From Siphonodentalium dalli (Eukaryota > Mollusca > Scaphopoda > Gadilida > Siphonodentaliidae): 64,000 nucleotides of DNA. The stretch is taken from assembly GCA_032622095.1 (NCBI GenBank), contig CP136061.1:199944244-200008243 (forward strand). Reading direction: 5' to 3'. The position numbers were made by a program, and so were the translations under genes. Position 1 is the first letter of the stretch. Each line of letters opens with the position of its first letter. The notes below the pieces were generated by a model that ran no database searches, was not told where the DNA came from, and saw only the letters and a list, made by a program, of their open reading frames with translations. Of the stretch, positions 50,817 through 63,800 are shown piece after piece.

Positions 50817-52483
50817 GTGTATATGGTTAAAGTGTTGTGTCTCAGGTTTAATTTGGGTATAATTTGTTCAAAATCACAGATGAGTGGACATATGTATGTT
50901 TGGGCCACATGTAACCGATGTGTACACCATATGGAGGTCACGTGACCTTGGTGGCCATTTTGGATGTCTACGTGCGTGCATATCGTTCAGATGTATACAG
51001 GCAAATATCTGCGATAAAAATAATAATGCAAGCACTATAGTCTTGATATATATATTGTGTTATTATCAATTGATATATCGCAGACGGTGACACAAATTCT
51101 ACTTCTATAATTTATATTATAACCACCTCTGAATGGGGTCACATAACCCTGTTCATCAGCACGGGTGCAGACCTACCGGTACTAGTATATATATAATCCA
51201 ATTTATGTGGATTTATGCAGTGTTTTGCATTTTATTTGTCGCATCTGCTACATTGTCTGGTGTTATGTTCAGGTAAGAATACCACATGACCTCCATGGGT
51301 CATAATTTGCCACCCACAAGGTTTTCGTGGACATGGCGGCCATCATGAATTTGCACCGGCATGTTTGCATTTCAGATATATCCAGGCTTACAATGGAACA
51401 AACGGCGGTAGCTTTTTGTAGTTTGTTTCAGTATCGCTAATATATGTTGATAATTGATGACACATGACATCACTGATCTTCTTATATGACCACCTTTGGA
51501 ATGGTCACACAACAATGACTCCTATATTTACAGGTTTATGTATCCTTAAAACATGCATACCAAGCAATTTTCCAAGTCGAGACCATTTTGTTTTGTCAGA
51601 AAACCATCAGCCGAATACAGAGTAATGCCACCACCAAATAAATAAGCTTGTTTGAACTGGTATGACTTAAAAGTATCCACCATAGAAATAGTTTTCTAGT
51701 ATTGCGCGTTATCATAAATCATACCACATTCCCAAGCTCAATGGTGTTATATAAAAGATATACCCTTGCGAGTTATATCTGGATAGAATCCCTTTATTTA
51801 TTCTATTACAATAAATTCCCGCTCAATTATACATTGACACGATTGGGACCTGGGTTCCGTCAGTGTTTATGTCGTCGTCCGAAACGCGGTCCCGTTGGAG
51901 TTCCATCGTTGACATGTTTATGAATATGATCCATCAACTAGTGTCGATTCGGATCCCATTGCATATAGAGAACAGAGAAAGCGATATACATGCACATGTA
52001 CATCACCCCGTAGAGAGAATGACCAGGAATACAAAGCCATAAGGTTCCGTTCACACAGCCGGCACATTTTCTTGCAATTATTCATGTATATCTATTGTAA
52101 ACATTTGCGTGATACTCTGTGCAATTATACAAAAGGTGCGTCTTCAGTTGTTTTATCGATTATTAGAGATACATGGATATAATCGCACACCATCTGTATT
52201 CACACTATTGGCTTCCTTAAGAATAAGTTGAAATCGCGATACGGTTACATGCATGTTTTCGACGTCCATCATGCTGGCAATAACTGAAGTCGACCATGCA
52301 CTTCATAAAAAGCGATGAGAATATACGCCACTCCAAGCCGACCGTGTGCACGCACTCGGTGCGTGGTGTCCACTTCACAAAAAGTGATGAACCACCTAGG
52401 TGAATTCAAGCTGCGTGTTGTTATTAGGAGACATTGTTGGAATTTGAACAATAAATGTTACCTGTTGTGGTACTTTTGAAAAG
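50817..52483 (+). repeat. Segmental duplication, copy 2
   Basis: Same order of blocks as 49234-50760, but with about 150-200 extra bases near 51320-51535 (CATGGCGGCCATCATG through a GGTCACACAACAATGACTCC region). GGTCACGTGACC is at 50936-50947. The divergence is moderate, so the duplication is old compared with the 2.07-kb array. Confidence 0.88.
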
Positions 52484-52953
52484 TTGTTAAAATTATTAAT
52501 GTTCTATTAAAATGCACTGGTATATGACTATAAGATATCACTAATTTCTTATAGGAAGTGCCGTGAATGGGTTATTGCACGATTTATTCTTGTCAGGTGT
52601 TTACTTATCAGCCCAGTGTGACATACGTACATGTATGATCATTGATCATTGCACGTACATGTATATTAATTGATGGCGCATATTCATTATACTAGTAGGC
52701 GTTCAATCTTATCCTAGCACGCCACAGCCCTCTACGATAACATACCTGAAAATTGCCAGTCAAAATGACACAACGTGAACGTACTTTAACCCTTTCTAAA
52801 CTAAATTGATTCTGCCACTCAGTTAATAAGAGTATACAGGAATGGTCTATTATCGATCTGGAGGGATGCTTATAGGTAATATAAACATATGACAGATGAA
52901 TTAAAGTAGAGGAGTCCTATTTATTGAGGGAAATGTTCAGATAACAAGTTTAA

Positions 52954-53345
52954 CCCTTTACCCAACAAACCGGCCAAAACCGGCCAAATAAAGCTTCAAC
53001 AGCCTAAAATATCTTCGGTCTGTCTCAATAGAACCATACAAATATTGATATCATTGTAACCGGCTCCTTGACCACATTGTGATAGTTACAGTTATGCCCT
53101 GTGCCAATGCATTCTCTTATATATGCGAGTCGACCATAGGTCGCCTCGCATATATAAGAGAATGCATTGGCCTAAAACAAATCTTTTTTTAACACTTTTT
53201 ACCATTTTTTCTTACATTCTTTAACAATTTTATAATTTTTAATGTGTTAAGCCAATGCATTCTCTTATATATGCGAGGCGACCTATGGTCGACTCGCATA
53301 TATAAGATAATGCATTGGCACATGGCCCTTCTGTTGGGTAAAGGG
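52954..53345. mobile_element. 392-bp TTAA-flanked MITE, copy 2
   Basis: Nearly identical to 23188-23579 and exactly the same length, flanked by TTAA (52950-52953, 53346-53349). Only scattered substitutions separate the two, so both probably moved recently. The two palindromic hairpins are conserved. Confidence 0.88.
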
Positions 53346-54012
53346 TTAAGTCGTCCTCAAGTCATGCACATGCGTACGTTTCCTGCGATCACCCATAGCT
53401 TGGGACATCGTTTGTGCTAGGTGCTTGGGATAAAATATTTCTAAAGCCCTTTCTTCTGATATGGTGCCAGACTGTGATAATTGGGGGTGGTTGTGTACGA
53501 ATGTGCTTGTGGATGATATAGTATGCTGTATCAGACTGCATGCATGCGAATTTATGGTATGGCTGTACATGTGTAGGTATGTACGTGCGGATATTCGTGG
53601 CCACGTATGCGGGTGGATGGGTGCATGTACGTGTTCCTGTATGTCTTCGGCATGTTCATGTAAGACTGCGGTCGCTTGGGTTGTGTGATGCGTGATGTGA
53701 TTTTTTTCTTTCTTCTTTTTGATGTTGTGCATTGCATGTATTTGGTCGGATGCAAGTTCGTCTGTATGCATTTTATGTGAGATTTATTGTCTTTTGTTTT
53801 ATTATTTTGTATCATATTGTCTTCCAACTGTATATGTGTTACAACCATGTATGTATGTCCTTTGTTAGCTCTTCAATACTGGAGGAAATAAAGATATATA
53901 TGTGGTTATGTTGTTTTAGTATATGAACCACTATATGAACTATGAAATAGTTACACTATAATTAAAACTGGGTAAGTCCTTGGGTCGTTAGATTTTCTAC
54001 AATATCTGTATA

Positions 54013-54072
54013 TACAGTAATGCCCTATGTAATCGAATCCTTAAGGAGTCGATTACTTAGGGCATTACTGTA
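54013..54072. mobile_element. CAGTAATGCC-type MITE, 60-bp minimal palindrome
   Basis: TACAGTAATGCCCTATGTAA at one end and its near-inverse at the other, with almost nothing between. It corresponds to the two termini of the elements at 18815-19132 and 59067-59192 with the interior lost. Confidence 0.75.
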
Positions 54073-55043
54073 CGTTTATACCCCGCATCAATTGAGTCAG
54101 CCCATGAAAAGATTGCAATCGCCAATGAGCACAACTTATTCTATGTCATTTTGAAGCACACTAAATACATGTATCTAGGCGACGTCGGTATTGTTGATGG
54201 CATTCTAACTTTGTTCATTTATGCACTTATTGAAAACAAACAGAGCTCATGTTGAGGCACCAGTAATGGCCACTATTTTAATCAATTACTTTTGTGACGA
54301 TATCATTGCCTTGTATGCATGATGCATGATGTACAGAATAAATAAATAGAAAATTGGATTTAGAAAAATCACTAAGTTTAATGCTATTTCTCTATATACT
54401 GTGGCGCGCGACAAGCCGCAAGGGAGAACTGCATGTTCTGACATATGTCATTGGTATGGTAACAATAACATAGGTGAGATTGTGGCGCGCTCGCTGCTCC
54501 GTGTGTCTTCCATCACTTCATATAACCCGATATATCCCATAATATACTACCACAATAAGGGATCAACAATATATTCAATTGATCTACCACCCCCATGGAA
54601 ATCTACCCCGGCAGCATGGCAGGGATATCAAAATTGATACGGACAGGTCGGCGGAGAATTCTTAAAAATGGTCTATCTCTTCCAATAGCAAGTTTTATAT
54701 AGTTTTCTGGGAATAAAATAATATATATGAATCGAAGACCCATTTCCGGAAATGCTTTTATCAATTAATTTTGATTTTATATCGATATTTTCTCATATAA
54801 TGCGATAATCAATTGGGACATTTTTTCATTGCTATATTTAGAACAGACCGTCGTGAATGGTTCACGCGATCTCAAACATAGATAGAGTTCTACCGGTAAT
54901 AAACTGTCCAAATTTGATTGTATGCATTATACCACAAAATTCGAAATATAATCAATATTAATTGATAGAAGTGATTCTGGACGGGGTCTTCGATTCATAT
55001 TTATTATTTTATCCGCAGGAAACTATATAAAACGTGTTATAGT

Positions 55044-55477
55044 ATGTCCAACGTTTTCGAGAATAGACAAATATGTGACACTTTAGCATTCAGATATTCC
55101 TGTTTACAACAGTACCAAAGTTTGTGGAGTTCTGAAGAGAACAGGCTTCCAAAACTCAGAACTTACAGACTTGTCAAAATTTTTATCGAAATGGAGACAT
55201 ATGTCAGTAGCCAAGTCAAGAGATCTGAAAGATCGATCACTGATCAGTTTAGATGCGATGTTCTTCCATTAAACATTGGAACCGGCGATATCGAAGGGAA
55301 GACTCTGAGGAACGGTTTTGTGATGTGTTTGATGCCATCGAAGCGGAAGATGAAAAACACATTTTGTTACGCTGCTCTGCCTTTTGGCATCAGAGGACCA
55401 AGCTATTAAGCTCTTGTAAATCACCAAACAGTATGCTAAATGACATTGATGATGTTTTAATTAAGATATTATGCTAA
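55044..55477 (+). pseudogene. Broken C-terminal end of a LINE-type reverse transcriptase ORF
   Basis: Frame 1 reads LPKLRTYRLVKIFIEMETYV and continues ERSITDQFRCDVLPLNIGTG; the sense then shifts frame near 55285-55295 to RYRREDSEERFCDVFDAIEA, EDEKHILLRCSAFWHQRTKLL. The series K-L-R-T-Y, F-R-C/L...L-x-I-x-x-G-R-Y, C...E-D-E-K-H-x-L-L-x-C is the familiar region after the reverse transcriptase domain in many invertebrate non-LTR elements. The frameshift, the absence of any RT core upstream and the short length show a dead, 5'-truncated copy. It is in opposite orientation to the USP gene. The clade was not assigned. Confidence 0.75.
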
Positions 55478-55508
55478 ATGACATTGATGATGTTTTAATT
55501 AAAATATT
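55433..55508 (+). repeat. Two-copy 38-bp tandem duplication
   Basis: ATGCTAAATGACATTGATGA and on to TTAATTAAGATATT occurs twice with a single mismatch, at the end of the LINE fragment. Confidence 0.92.
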
Positions 55509-56016
55509 TGTGAATCAGTATCCGATCCAGTTACCAAAGTATTTGTATAGCTCTTATCAACATAGACAAACTCTCCTTAGTATAACTGTAGATCAATATT
55601 AACCACACTGTGCACTATATTTAATGTATTGCGTTTAAAGTGACATATAGGCCTTGAGAGCTGGCAGTATCGATGTATAGGGTCACCTGTATTTGACCGG
55701 TTGTATGATAGATATTCATGTCACTATAATAAATTATCCATATAGGAAGAGATATACCAGCTTAAAAACAATATATATACAGCTCCGGCCTCATTACTGG
55801 TCGGTTAGTTTATTTTTGGGATTACACACTTATGTCTGGTGATTATCTGGCCATGTTTCCAACTGAGACGGCTCATGTGCCAATGTGAATATAATGGACA
55901 CGCCCCACTTTATATTTTATTGGTTCCATACATGTAACTGACGATGGAAACTGAAAATTTGCGAATTATTTTCTAGGGGGTTTTCCCCAATACCCACAGT
56001 AATATATAAAAATAAA

Positions 56017-56655
56017 GTTTAGTCAAAATTGTTGGGTCAACCAAAGTTAGGTTAATGGTTGGGTCAAATGCCAGAAGTTGGGTTCAGTTGTTGGGTTAGA
56101 CTGTTAGGACAAGATTAGTTTAGTTAATTGTCACTGGTTTTCCGTTGCGCCCCTTGATACAGATTTGCTGGATGTGAGCTCTCTTGTCATATTCTCGTCT
56201 CTGTATTGGTATTAAATTCAAATAGATACACATTGAAGGCATCTGCTAAGTCGGAATTATATTGTAGTATTGCTTGTGTCTTTGGTACAAGTATTTAATT
56301 GTCGGTTGTTAATTTTTTCCCGAAAAGGAAGTCATTCTATATTACACCTCGAAATGAATTCAAACATTGGACTTATTTTTGGGAAACCTTAATTAATTAT
56401 CAGAATCTCCGATTATATGGTCAAAACTCATTGATTTAGATGAAATGTAATTATATTCACATAGGTTTTCTTAAACCCCATGTTTAGTTACTTCAAGCCA
56501 AATGTTTGGTTAATTTAACAAAACGTTTGGTTACAAAGTTGGGTTACCATACCCCAATGTTTTCCTACTTTCTTTCTAACCCGACTAGTTTAGTTAACAG
56601 CTCTAACCCAACGTATAGTCGGACCATGTTCAGTTAGAGCCTGACTAAACGTTAG
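56017..56655. repeat. TTGGGTTA-rich element with weak inverted ends
   Basis: The left part repeats GTTGGGTCAA and GTTGGGTTA words; the right part repeats AACCCAAC and TTTGGTTA. AGTTTAGTC near the left and GACTAAACGTT near the right could be termini. Probably a degenerate MITE; boundaries are uncertain. Confidence 0.35.
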
Positions 56656-57142
56656 TTCTATTCAACCCTTTTTTGAGCGCATACATTAGGCAGCCTCGTG
56701 ATATTACCACAGCTGGCGAAGCGTAAACTGGATCAGAGACTATGATGAATGTGATAGGGAAGATGCAATGCAAAAGAAGCGGTTTCAATCTGAATTTTGT
56801 TGGCACTCTGCAAGGAAGATGTTGCACATGTGATTTCAACATGCGCAGAGCGATGTGGGCATTCTTTCCAATGTTGATTTCCCTGGAGAGAATTATTATT
56901 CCGTGCCATATCGGTCGATTGGAAGCACAACACATCCGAACAATTTAACAAGCGTTATATACAGAATTACGAAATTCCGTCTTTCCATGGCCGACATCTT
57001 CTGGTATGCGCAAATGTTGTGTAATTAGATTTGTGCAAGGACGAAAAGCTGTTTCCAAACAAAGAACCAAATTAACCTACTAAGGGGTTTCTAATAACCT
57101 TCGCGGACAAGCGGCAATGTATTGGTTGACCTAATCACATAA

Positions 57143-57900
57143 GGGGTTTCCACGCCTGAGCTATGTCAGGAGGGTGAGAGTTTAGATGGTCCTACACATA
57201 AAACTACTTAACTGTTAAGCTAGCATACCACATGAAGGAATATATACTATCTGAAGCCCATCTCAAGTATATTATATAACAATCAAAATGTCAAAAAGAT
57301 TACTTAAATCATAGTTTTAGAACTGAAATTTTGGGACCAGGATTCTCAGCAAATATACAAATTGAGTAGAAATGAATAACTGCTATAAACAGTACACGAT
57401 CTGAACTAGTAAAAGAGTGGAATGGCAATTTAATGGTGTGCAATACTGCTTCAAAAATATCAACATTATGATAGGTGTGTGCAAGACAATTGTGAGAAGA
57501 CATTACCATGAACATCAAGGAACTAGCCCAAAGTTGGTATCCAGGTCTGTCCACTCAAGCTGGGAGAAATAAACAATAATAGGCCACTATGTTAGCGAAA
57601 GGTTTATATGAATTCTTACAAAATGGTCGACACTTTTACTAGTTCAGAGCATGTACTTTTTATAAGTTATTCATTTCTACCCAATTCGTATATTTTCTGA
57701 GAACGTTGTTCCCAAAATTTCACCTCTACAACTATGATTAAAATCATCTTTTTGACATGTTTATTTTTATATTATATACTTGATGTGGTCCACAGATAGT
57801 ATAGATTCCTTCATGTGGTGTACTAGGATAATTGAGTAGTTTTCTGTGTGTGCCCATCTAAACGTTCCACCTTCTGACATAGCCCGGGCGTGGAAACCCC
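57143..57900. mobile_element. Fold-back element with ~300-bp inverted repeats
   Basis: The left arm GGGGTTTCCACGCC, GAGCTATGTCAG and onward to GATCTGAACTAGTAAAAG (about 57415) is complementary to the right arm (about 57630 to GGCGTGGAAACCCC). Arm identity is roughly 80 percent by eye. It is similar in design to 2157-2999 but not in sequence. Confidence 0.82.
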
Positions 57901-58782
57901 TTAACAGTACTACTTTTAACAGACCAGAGACCACTATCATCGGCTATAAGAATGATTTATCAGGAAATAATTGATGGTAAAATGTTTGTGGCCAGAATGT
58001 GTGGCACGATGGACTGATAATTGCTTCACCTCTGCTCAATATAATAGAGGCCACTTCTTAATCTATGGAATTCTGTGTCTGCTTGAGACAGGATATTCCA
58101 TTTACGTTTACGAACAGACCCGATCAGTATAACTATAATGGAACTACAGTTGTATGTACACCACACATATGTCTATGGTATATAAATGCACGTTGCATAA
58201 GTCCGATAAACGTCGTATCAAATTCAATGCAATGGAAGGTATACGTGTATTAATATTGACATGGCGAATTTGCAACATGCGGTGAAAACGACTGTTTCAG
58301 AAAAAAAACCGGTATCGTAAATTATTGCCTATCGCTTTTAGCATTGTTTTGCTGTTTACTTGGTTCACTAGAATGCGATGCGTTTACGTTACATGTACTT
58401 GACTTATATATTATTGTATGTTTAATAGAAAGGAATTATTTTGGGTCATTAGTCTCACATCTATTCTATATAATGTATAAGTATGTAGCTGCTGCACTGC
58501 ATGGTTCCCTCAATTTCTTCGTAGAGTTGCTGCTTATAAAAATTCAGTTTCAAAATACATGTAACGTACGGCAAATCTATGTTTTGAAACGATAGTTTCA
58601 AGTTTATCAAGTTCGCTAGTCCCAAATTGCACCATAGTTTATGAACAGACGGCATGTGAAACAGTGCCCACCCCTGTCTCCGTGCTTTAGCGGATATTTT
58701 GATACATTTGATACACATGGGTCGTTTAAACCTCAAGACTTATGCATATGTAATGTGTTAGCAGGGACAATATCACCCCTGA

Positions 58783-59375
58783 CTGAGTGGTCCTGCTATT
58801 TTGCTTGGTGGGGTAAAATGATGATGTTAAGAAAAGGTACCGTTATAGCTTCTAAAGTTGTCAATTTCGCGTCGTTTTGCAAGTCCGAGCGATTTCAGAA
58901 AAAGCTACTGTAGTGTATGCATGTATGAAACACTCAAGAGCATGTATACATTAAATTATTCTAATAGTATGTTTTGTGGTATTAACAAAGCGACAATAAT
59001 ATTCAATTTGATAATGATTAGATTGGAACAACCAACACAGCCAATATTAAAATAGTTTACAATACATACAGTAATGCCTTAAGTAATCGACACCTTAACC
59101 ACAGAAGAATAGCCATATTTCCGACTAAATCCTGAAAAGTTACCCATAATTATGCCGTGGTTATGGAGTCGATTAATTAGGGCATTAATGTATGTCCCCT
59201 ATGTTTTGGAATGTTTTATACACATAACATCTTTTCCTCGATTCGTTCAGATCAGCCAAATGCCGAGGAAATGACAACTTTAGATAAATTAACGGTACTT
59301 TTTCATACAGCGTCATTTTGCCCTACTATTAAGCAGTTCCCATCACCAGCATAGCAAATTAGCAGGACCACTTAA
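58783..59375. mobile_element. TIR element family R2, copy 2, with a nested MITE
   Basis: GAGTGGTCCTGCTATTTTGC at the left and GCATAGCAAATTAGCAGGAC, then CACTTAA at the right are inverted. The CAGTAATGCC MITE at 59067-59192 is inserted within it. The interior resembles 25870-26000. Confidence 0.55.
59067..59192. mobile_element. CAGTAATGCC-type MITE, 126-bp form
   Basis: TA-flanked, with inverted ends CAGTAATGCCTTAAGTAATC and GATTAATTAGGGCATTAATG. One internal arm is shared with the long form (ATATTTCCGACTAAATCC). It is nested inside the GGTCCTGCTAATTTGC element at 58783-59375. Confidence 0.75.
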
Positions 59376-60025
59376 CCTGGGGTTTATACATAGGTCGATT
59401 ATTACAAGAAACACTGATCTACATGCTCTATATACTGAAATAAATTATGCCTGAAAATTCCCAGCTGTTTTCAATGTTTTGACACAATTATTAAGTGAGA
59501 CAAGCACTCTTTATTTGTATCATTCCAGGGGCAGTCTAACAATAAATAGTTCAGTGCTGATTAATGTCGGTTCTCGATGTTTCTCCCGTCTTTTGTTTCA
59601 TATATATGTGAAGTCCCAATAAGTATTTAAGGTATTTATCGATATAATTTAATGTGAACATACTTTATTCCATCACAAAGACAATACATATTGCTACTAG
59701 TAAGACATAACATATTTGTTGAGAGTATAGTTGACATATAGTTGCTGCTGTATCATTTCATATATTTGGAAGCATGTTATATAGGTTGGAAACGGAGACG
59801 ACAGTAAGCTATAAGCTGTTTTGTGTTTCCTCCGGTTAATAAGACGATACCCAATATTCTTAAGATGGTAACATGTATGTCACATGATGCATCACTGAGG
59901 CAGCAAGCTTAGGGAGCAAGATCTTATATCTGGTCATTGCTATTTGGTTGAGTATAAAGTGGCTGATTGAATATGTGTTCACTAATGTATTGAAATTGTA
60001 TGATGGGTAGCTATGTGCTAGGCGG

Positions 60026-60109
60026 GGCAAGGACAGAAATGGAGGACAGAGAAGGAAACAGAGTCAAAGAGAGGGAGCGAGAGAGGGGGGGGTAGGAGGG
60101 GAGGGAGAT
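60026..60109 (+). repeat. Purine-rich tract
   Basis: Nearly all A and G on the plus strand (GGGGCAAGGACAGAAATGG and on to GGGGAGGGAGATT). It could adopt triplex structure. It lies about 670 bp from the USP exon at 60780. Confidence 0.7.
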
Positions 60110-60779
60110 TACATCACGCCCTATTTTAATCCCATATGAAGCCGGCATGTCAATATTTCGTGTACTTGTCAACCTATCCTATAGATCTTTTCAAATTACG
60201 TAGACATAATTTGGAAGCTCGAATGAGTCATGTCTCCATTTAAAACAAATCATGCCCAAGCCGTGGAAATATATTCTTTTGTTTTACAACAGTTAGAAAC
60301 GTATAGTCGGGTCTTGGTGGTTTACAGTTAGAAGTGGACACCCCGCCAATCGCGTAACCACTGTCACGTCCCTGTCAGCGGTTCAGTTGGTTATTAATTA
60401 CTATCATTTCTGAAACATCCCTCCTTGGTCGCAAGATGATATTCAGTTAGATTTGTTTATAATAATATACATACACTAGATCACATCCATCTTTCCGAAT
60501 AATAGGCGGATAATAAGTTAGGTCTTAACTTTAAGATTATCTTAAGACACCTCACCCCAGACTTTAAGTTAAGACCAAAGTTAAGACCATCTAAAGTTAG
60601 GACCTTGTTCGTGAAACGCACTTATGACTGAAGTTTGAACTTATGACCATCTCAAATCCCAACTATGTCATAAGTTGTTTTCATGAAACTGGGCCCAGGC
60701 ACTGAAAATCGTATGTTCTTGCGCTAATACTGTTACATAAATAAGGAAAAAAATTCTATATATATGATAATTTACTTAC

Positions 60780-60863
60780 TCATGATTGTGACGTTTGCGA
60801 AGTTTTCTGGTGTGTGGATTAACATGACTTTGTTATCTGGCTTGTGGAAATTCTCTATATACC
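60780..60863 (-). CDS. Universal stress protein gene 2, internal exon near the N-terminus
   Basis: This 84-nt exon follows an acceptor (TTTTCAG, AG at 60865-60864). It opens with GG, completing a split TGG codon, and then reads YIENFHKPDNKVMLIHTPE, the classic W-Y-x-x-N-x-H-x-P plus second beta strand of animal USPs. It ends with ATCATG plus A before a GTAAGT donor (60779-60774). The leftover A joins AC of the exon at 26329 to give Asn, so the phases agree. The preceding exon (start codon and first strand) was not found between 60864 and 64000 and probably lies outside the window. It would be expected to resemble the gene 1 exon at 615-474, which ends in the same phase. Confidence 0.88.
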
Positions 60864-60869
60864 CTGAAA

Positions 60870-63800
60870 AGAATGAACATGTCATAAATTATCATATCAA
60901 ATTAACATGTATGATCGGCGATCAATCCAAGGTGCATGGAGTGTTGGTATCTAGTTAGTCAACATTTGAGTGATGTCATCGGAAACTATAATCAGTGTGT
61001 CAGGACGAGCATATCTGAATCATATTTTGGGAAAGGAAGTAGCCATAAGTGCATGATACCAGTATTAAGCATCAAATCCCATTGTCTTCAATAAATTTAT
61101 GTCAATTTACTTGTTCGTGATATTAGACAAATAAACATATTTAACAAATCAAGTGTTCTATCACACAAACTTGCGGAAAAAAAAGCTTTCATGAGAGTGT
61201 TTACCTCCCCTGTCTTAAGTTACTTACCAAGTCTGACATTTCACACTAACTTATACAGTAGAGCAATCTTGTGCACGCCTAAATGTGTTTTATAATGGTA
61301 ATGTTTGCACCACTGAGAATCTAGCTGGTTGTCCAATATTGAAATATGCCATACTTCTTAACACCAACGTTCAATCTTCAAGCAGAAACTGACAAGTTCC
61401 CAATATTTGGAGTGTCAAATTAATTGCTCCAATTGATAAAAAACGTTGTTTTTAATAACTAACACTTCAAGACAGATGTCTACCCCGGCAGTACTCGATA
61501 AATGGTAATATGTCTTGTTCTCTACTTCGGAAAATGCCATTCAGCTAAGTATAGCAACTTATCGCAATTACGTTTATTCGCGGGATCCACCAAACCCATG
61601 CTATTGTAAAAAAGCAGGTTGTTTCTTTTAAAATAATAGAACTTTTTGTTCGCAAAGGCGTCTTGATATTCATATTGATAATTGCACTCCTAGACATGCG
61701 GAGGGCATTATATTGCACGCCTGTGGTCTCTAGAATACCAGGCCTGATACACATACACGGCCGTTGAATATTTCTGGCACATAACTCAGACCAAATGGTG
61801 TCCTAAAAGCAGGTAACAAGATATGAAATTTAAAATAAATTAGGTTGACGAAAAATTAAGTACATATTGAAAACCCTTTGCTTATGTATACCCGTAATAT
61901 TTGTTTCCAGGTACCCGTGAGACACGAGTGCGCCAAATGTTGCAGAAGTTTCATCCCTTCAACCACAATAATACTGTATACTGCGATGAGCTGAGCGCAT
62001 AGAAAATGTTCCATAAAGCAGGGTCGTGGCTCAGAATCTATGTGTTGGAGGTGTCCAACTGGGAATTTCCAAACTGTTGATACTTTCCAAACCCAACACC
62101 ATCACGGTCGGAACGTTTCCAACCGAATATAATTTTAGCCCAAATATAGGACCAATTGTAGTAAAAATAATCGAATTTTGGTCTAAAATTAATACATTTC
62201 ACACTAAATGATGGTTCGAAAAACAAGCTGTAAAAACTATTTCAAGCAACTGTAGTTTGCAACAACTGAAATTTCCAACACATTCATGTTCTATTTTATA
62301 TTGATGATAGTGTTGGCCACCCCTGTATGATCTTACCCAAAGTTATGTTGGATTGACCGTATTGATACATGTGCCCATCTAATATCAAATAAATACACAC
62401 GTACATACGCAGAGGAGGCTGACAACTGATAACAATAAGGCTGGTCAGCTGATGCAGCTGTATACTGCTGGTACGCGAATCATACAGGATTGAGGTCTGA
62501 TGGTTGGCAATATTGGCATATCAAAACGATCCAGAATAAATCCATTATCTGTAGAGTGCATTCAAGATCATAGTAATTGGAAAACTGATATGATCGGCTA
62601 TGTCGAATCAATATGGACAATCCGATTACCTTGCAAGAATCACGTTCAGACATTTTCTATTTAGGATTGAGACCATATAATCCAAATGAAATTGAAGATT
62701 GGGGTTTTCTATCGTTTTGTTGCGGCATATCTCTTCGATCGATTAATTATAATTGTGAATATCATAAATGGTTTCAGTTGGTATCGTGTGCACCTTGTGG
62801 AGACTGGATCGTCTCCCACCAGAAGTATAGTTGTTGTGCATGTATATGCATAGTAATATTGCTGGATCATGATTGTATAATGGAAATGGATGCATAGTAA
62901 TATTGCTGAATCATTATTATATAAATATTGCACGGCTTGGATCTACATGTACAATACATAACGTTATCACCAATTGACAGGCTCCAACACATTGTTAGAT
63001 CATGCCATGAATCTCTACTCCAGCTACGCCCGTAGAGATCATAAGCCACCAGTACAAAACCTGGGAACTGCTTGATGCTGTAACAAGGAAGTTTGTAACA
63101 TTGAAAAAACAGTGCAGGTAATATATTTCTTAGTTAATACATGTTCCATAATAATGTATTTGACTGTAGGTGAATTTCCCAACTGGAAGTTGCACGATTT
63201 AAATGACGTTGTGAGTGATTTTTCTTTGCATCGCTTACACTCATGAAATTTCTACCGGGTAATGAATTCAATGTTATGTTTTATGCAATTTCGGCTCAAA
63301 TAAATCATAAAAAGGCATGCAATCTAGATTGAATAAAATACGGTCTATTTGAACCTAAGTCGACTTAACAGATGAAAGCTTTATAAATGTATTCCACTGT
63401 GGTCATCGCCATACAAAGGAATAATTGGAATAAGTATACTATGGGCTTATTTCAGAATCAAATAAGTCCAATATGAACATATGTGAATATTTAGGTCCAA
63501 TATGAACCTATTTGCACGATGATATGTTGCCATATCACAGGTCGATGAGTTATAAGATGATATAGCAAACACAATAACCTGAGCTGGGAATACATGTACT
63601 GAGTACTAAATCTGGGACAACAATACTTTTATCTCAATAGTGAATCAAATACTGTATGATAGAGATCACACTTAGCATGTACTTGTATCCCAACAGTATG
63701 CTTTAAATTTCCTCTGTTCTGCTTGGATGTTAAAAGAGTTTGGTTTGTATATGTATATAATGTGTGGAAACACTTCCTCAGTACAATGTGATTATGTACT

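Larger units (their letters stand above)
26330..60779 (-). other. Giant intron of USP gene 2 (34,450 bp)
   Basis: This is the interval between the donor after the exon ending at 60780 and the acceptor before the exon starting at 26329. The split codon is restored across it. It contains the six-unit satellite-like array, two SINE-like elements, a LINE remnant, a segmental duplication and many MITEs. No other USP exon was found inside it on either strand. Assignment as one intron is inference from phase and fold continuity; no transcript was available. Confidence 0.7.

Noticed and set aside
53346-53771. 141-codon His/Thr-rich minus-strand ORF
   Set aside because: Biased composition from a TGCATG/TGTATG-rich low-complexity region; not a convincing protein.
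61195-61260. Candidate first exon of USP gene 2 before a GTAAGT donor near 61225
   Set aside because: The peptide before the donor does not resemble the USP first strand, and the phase (needs a final T before GT) does not fit.
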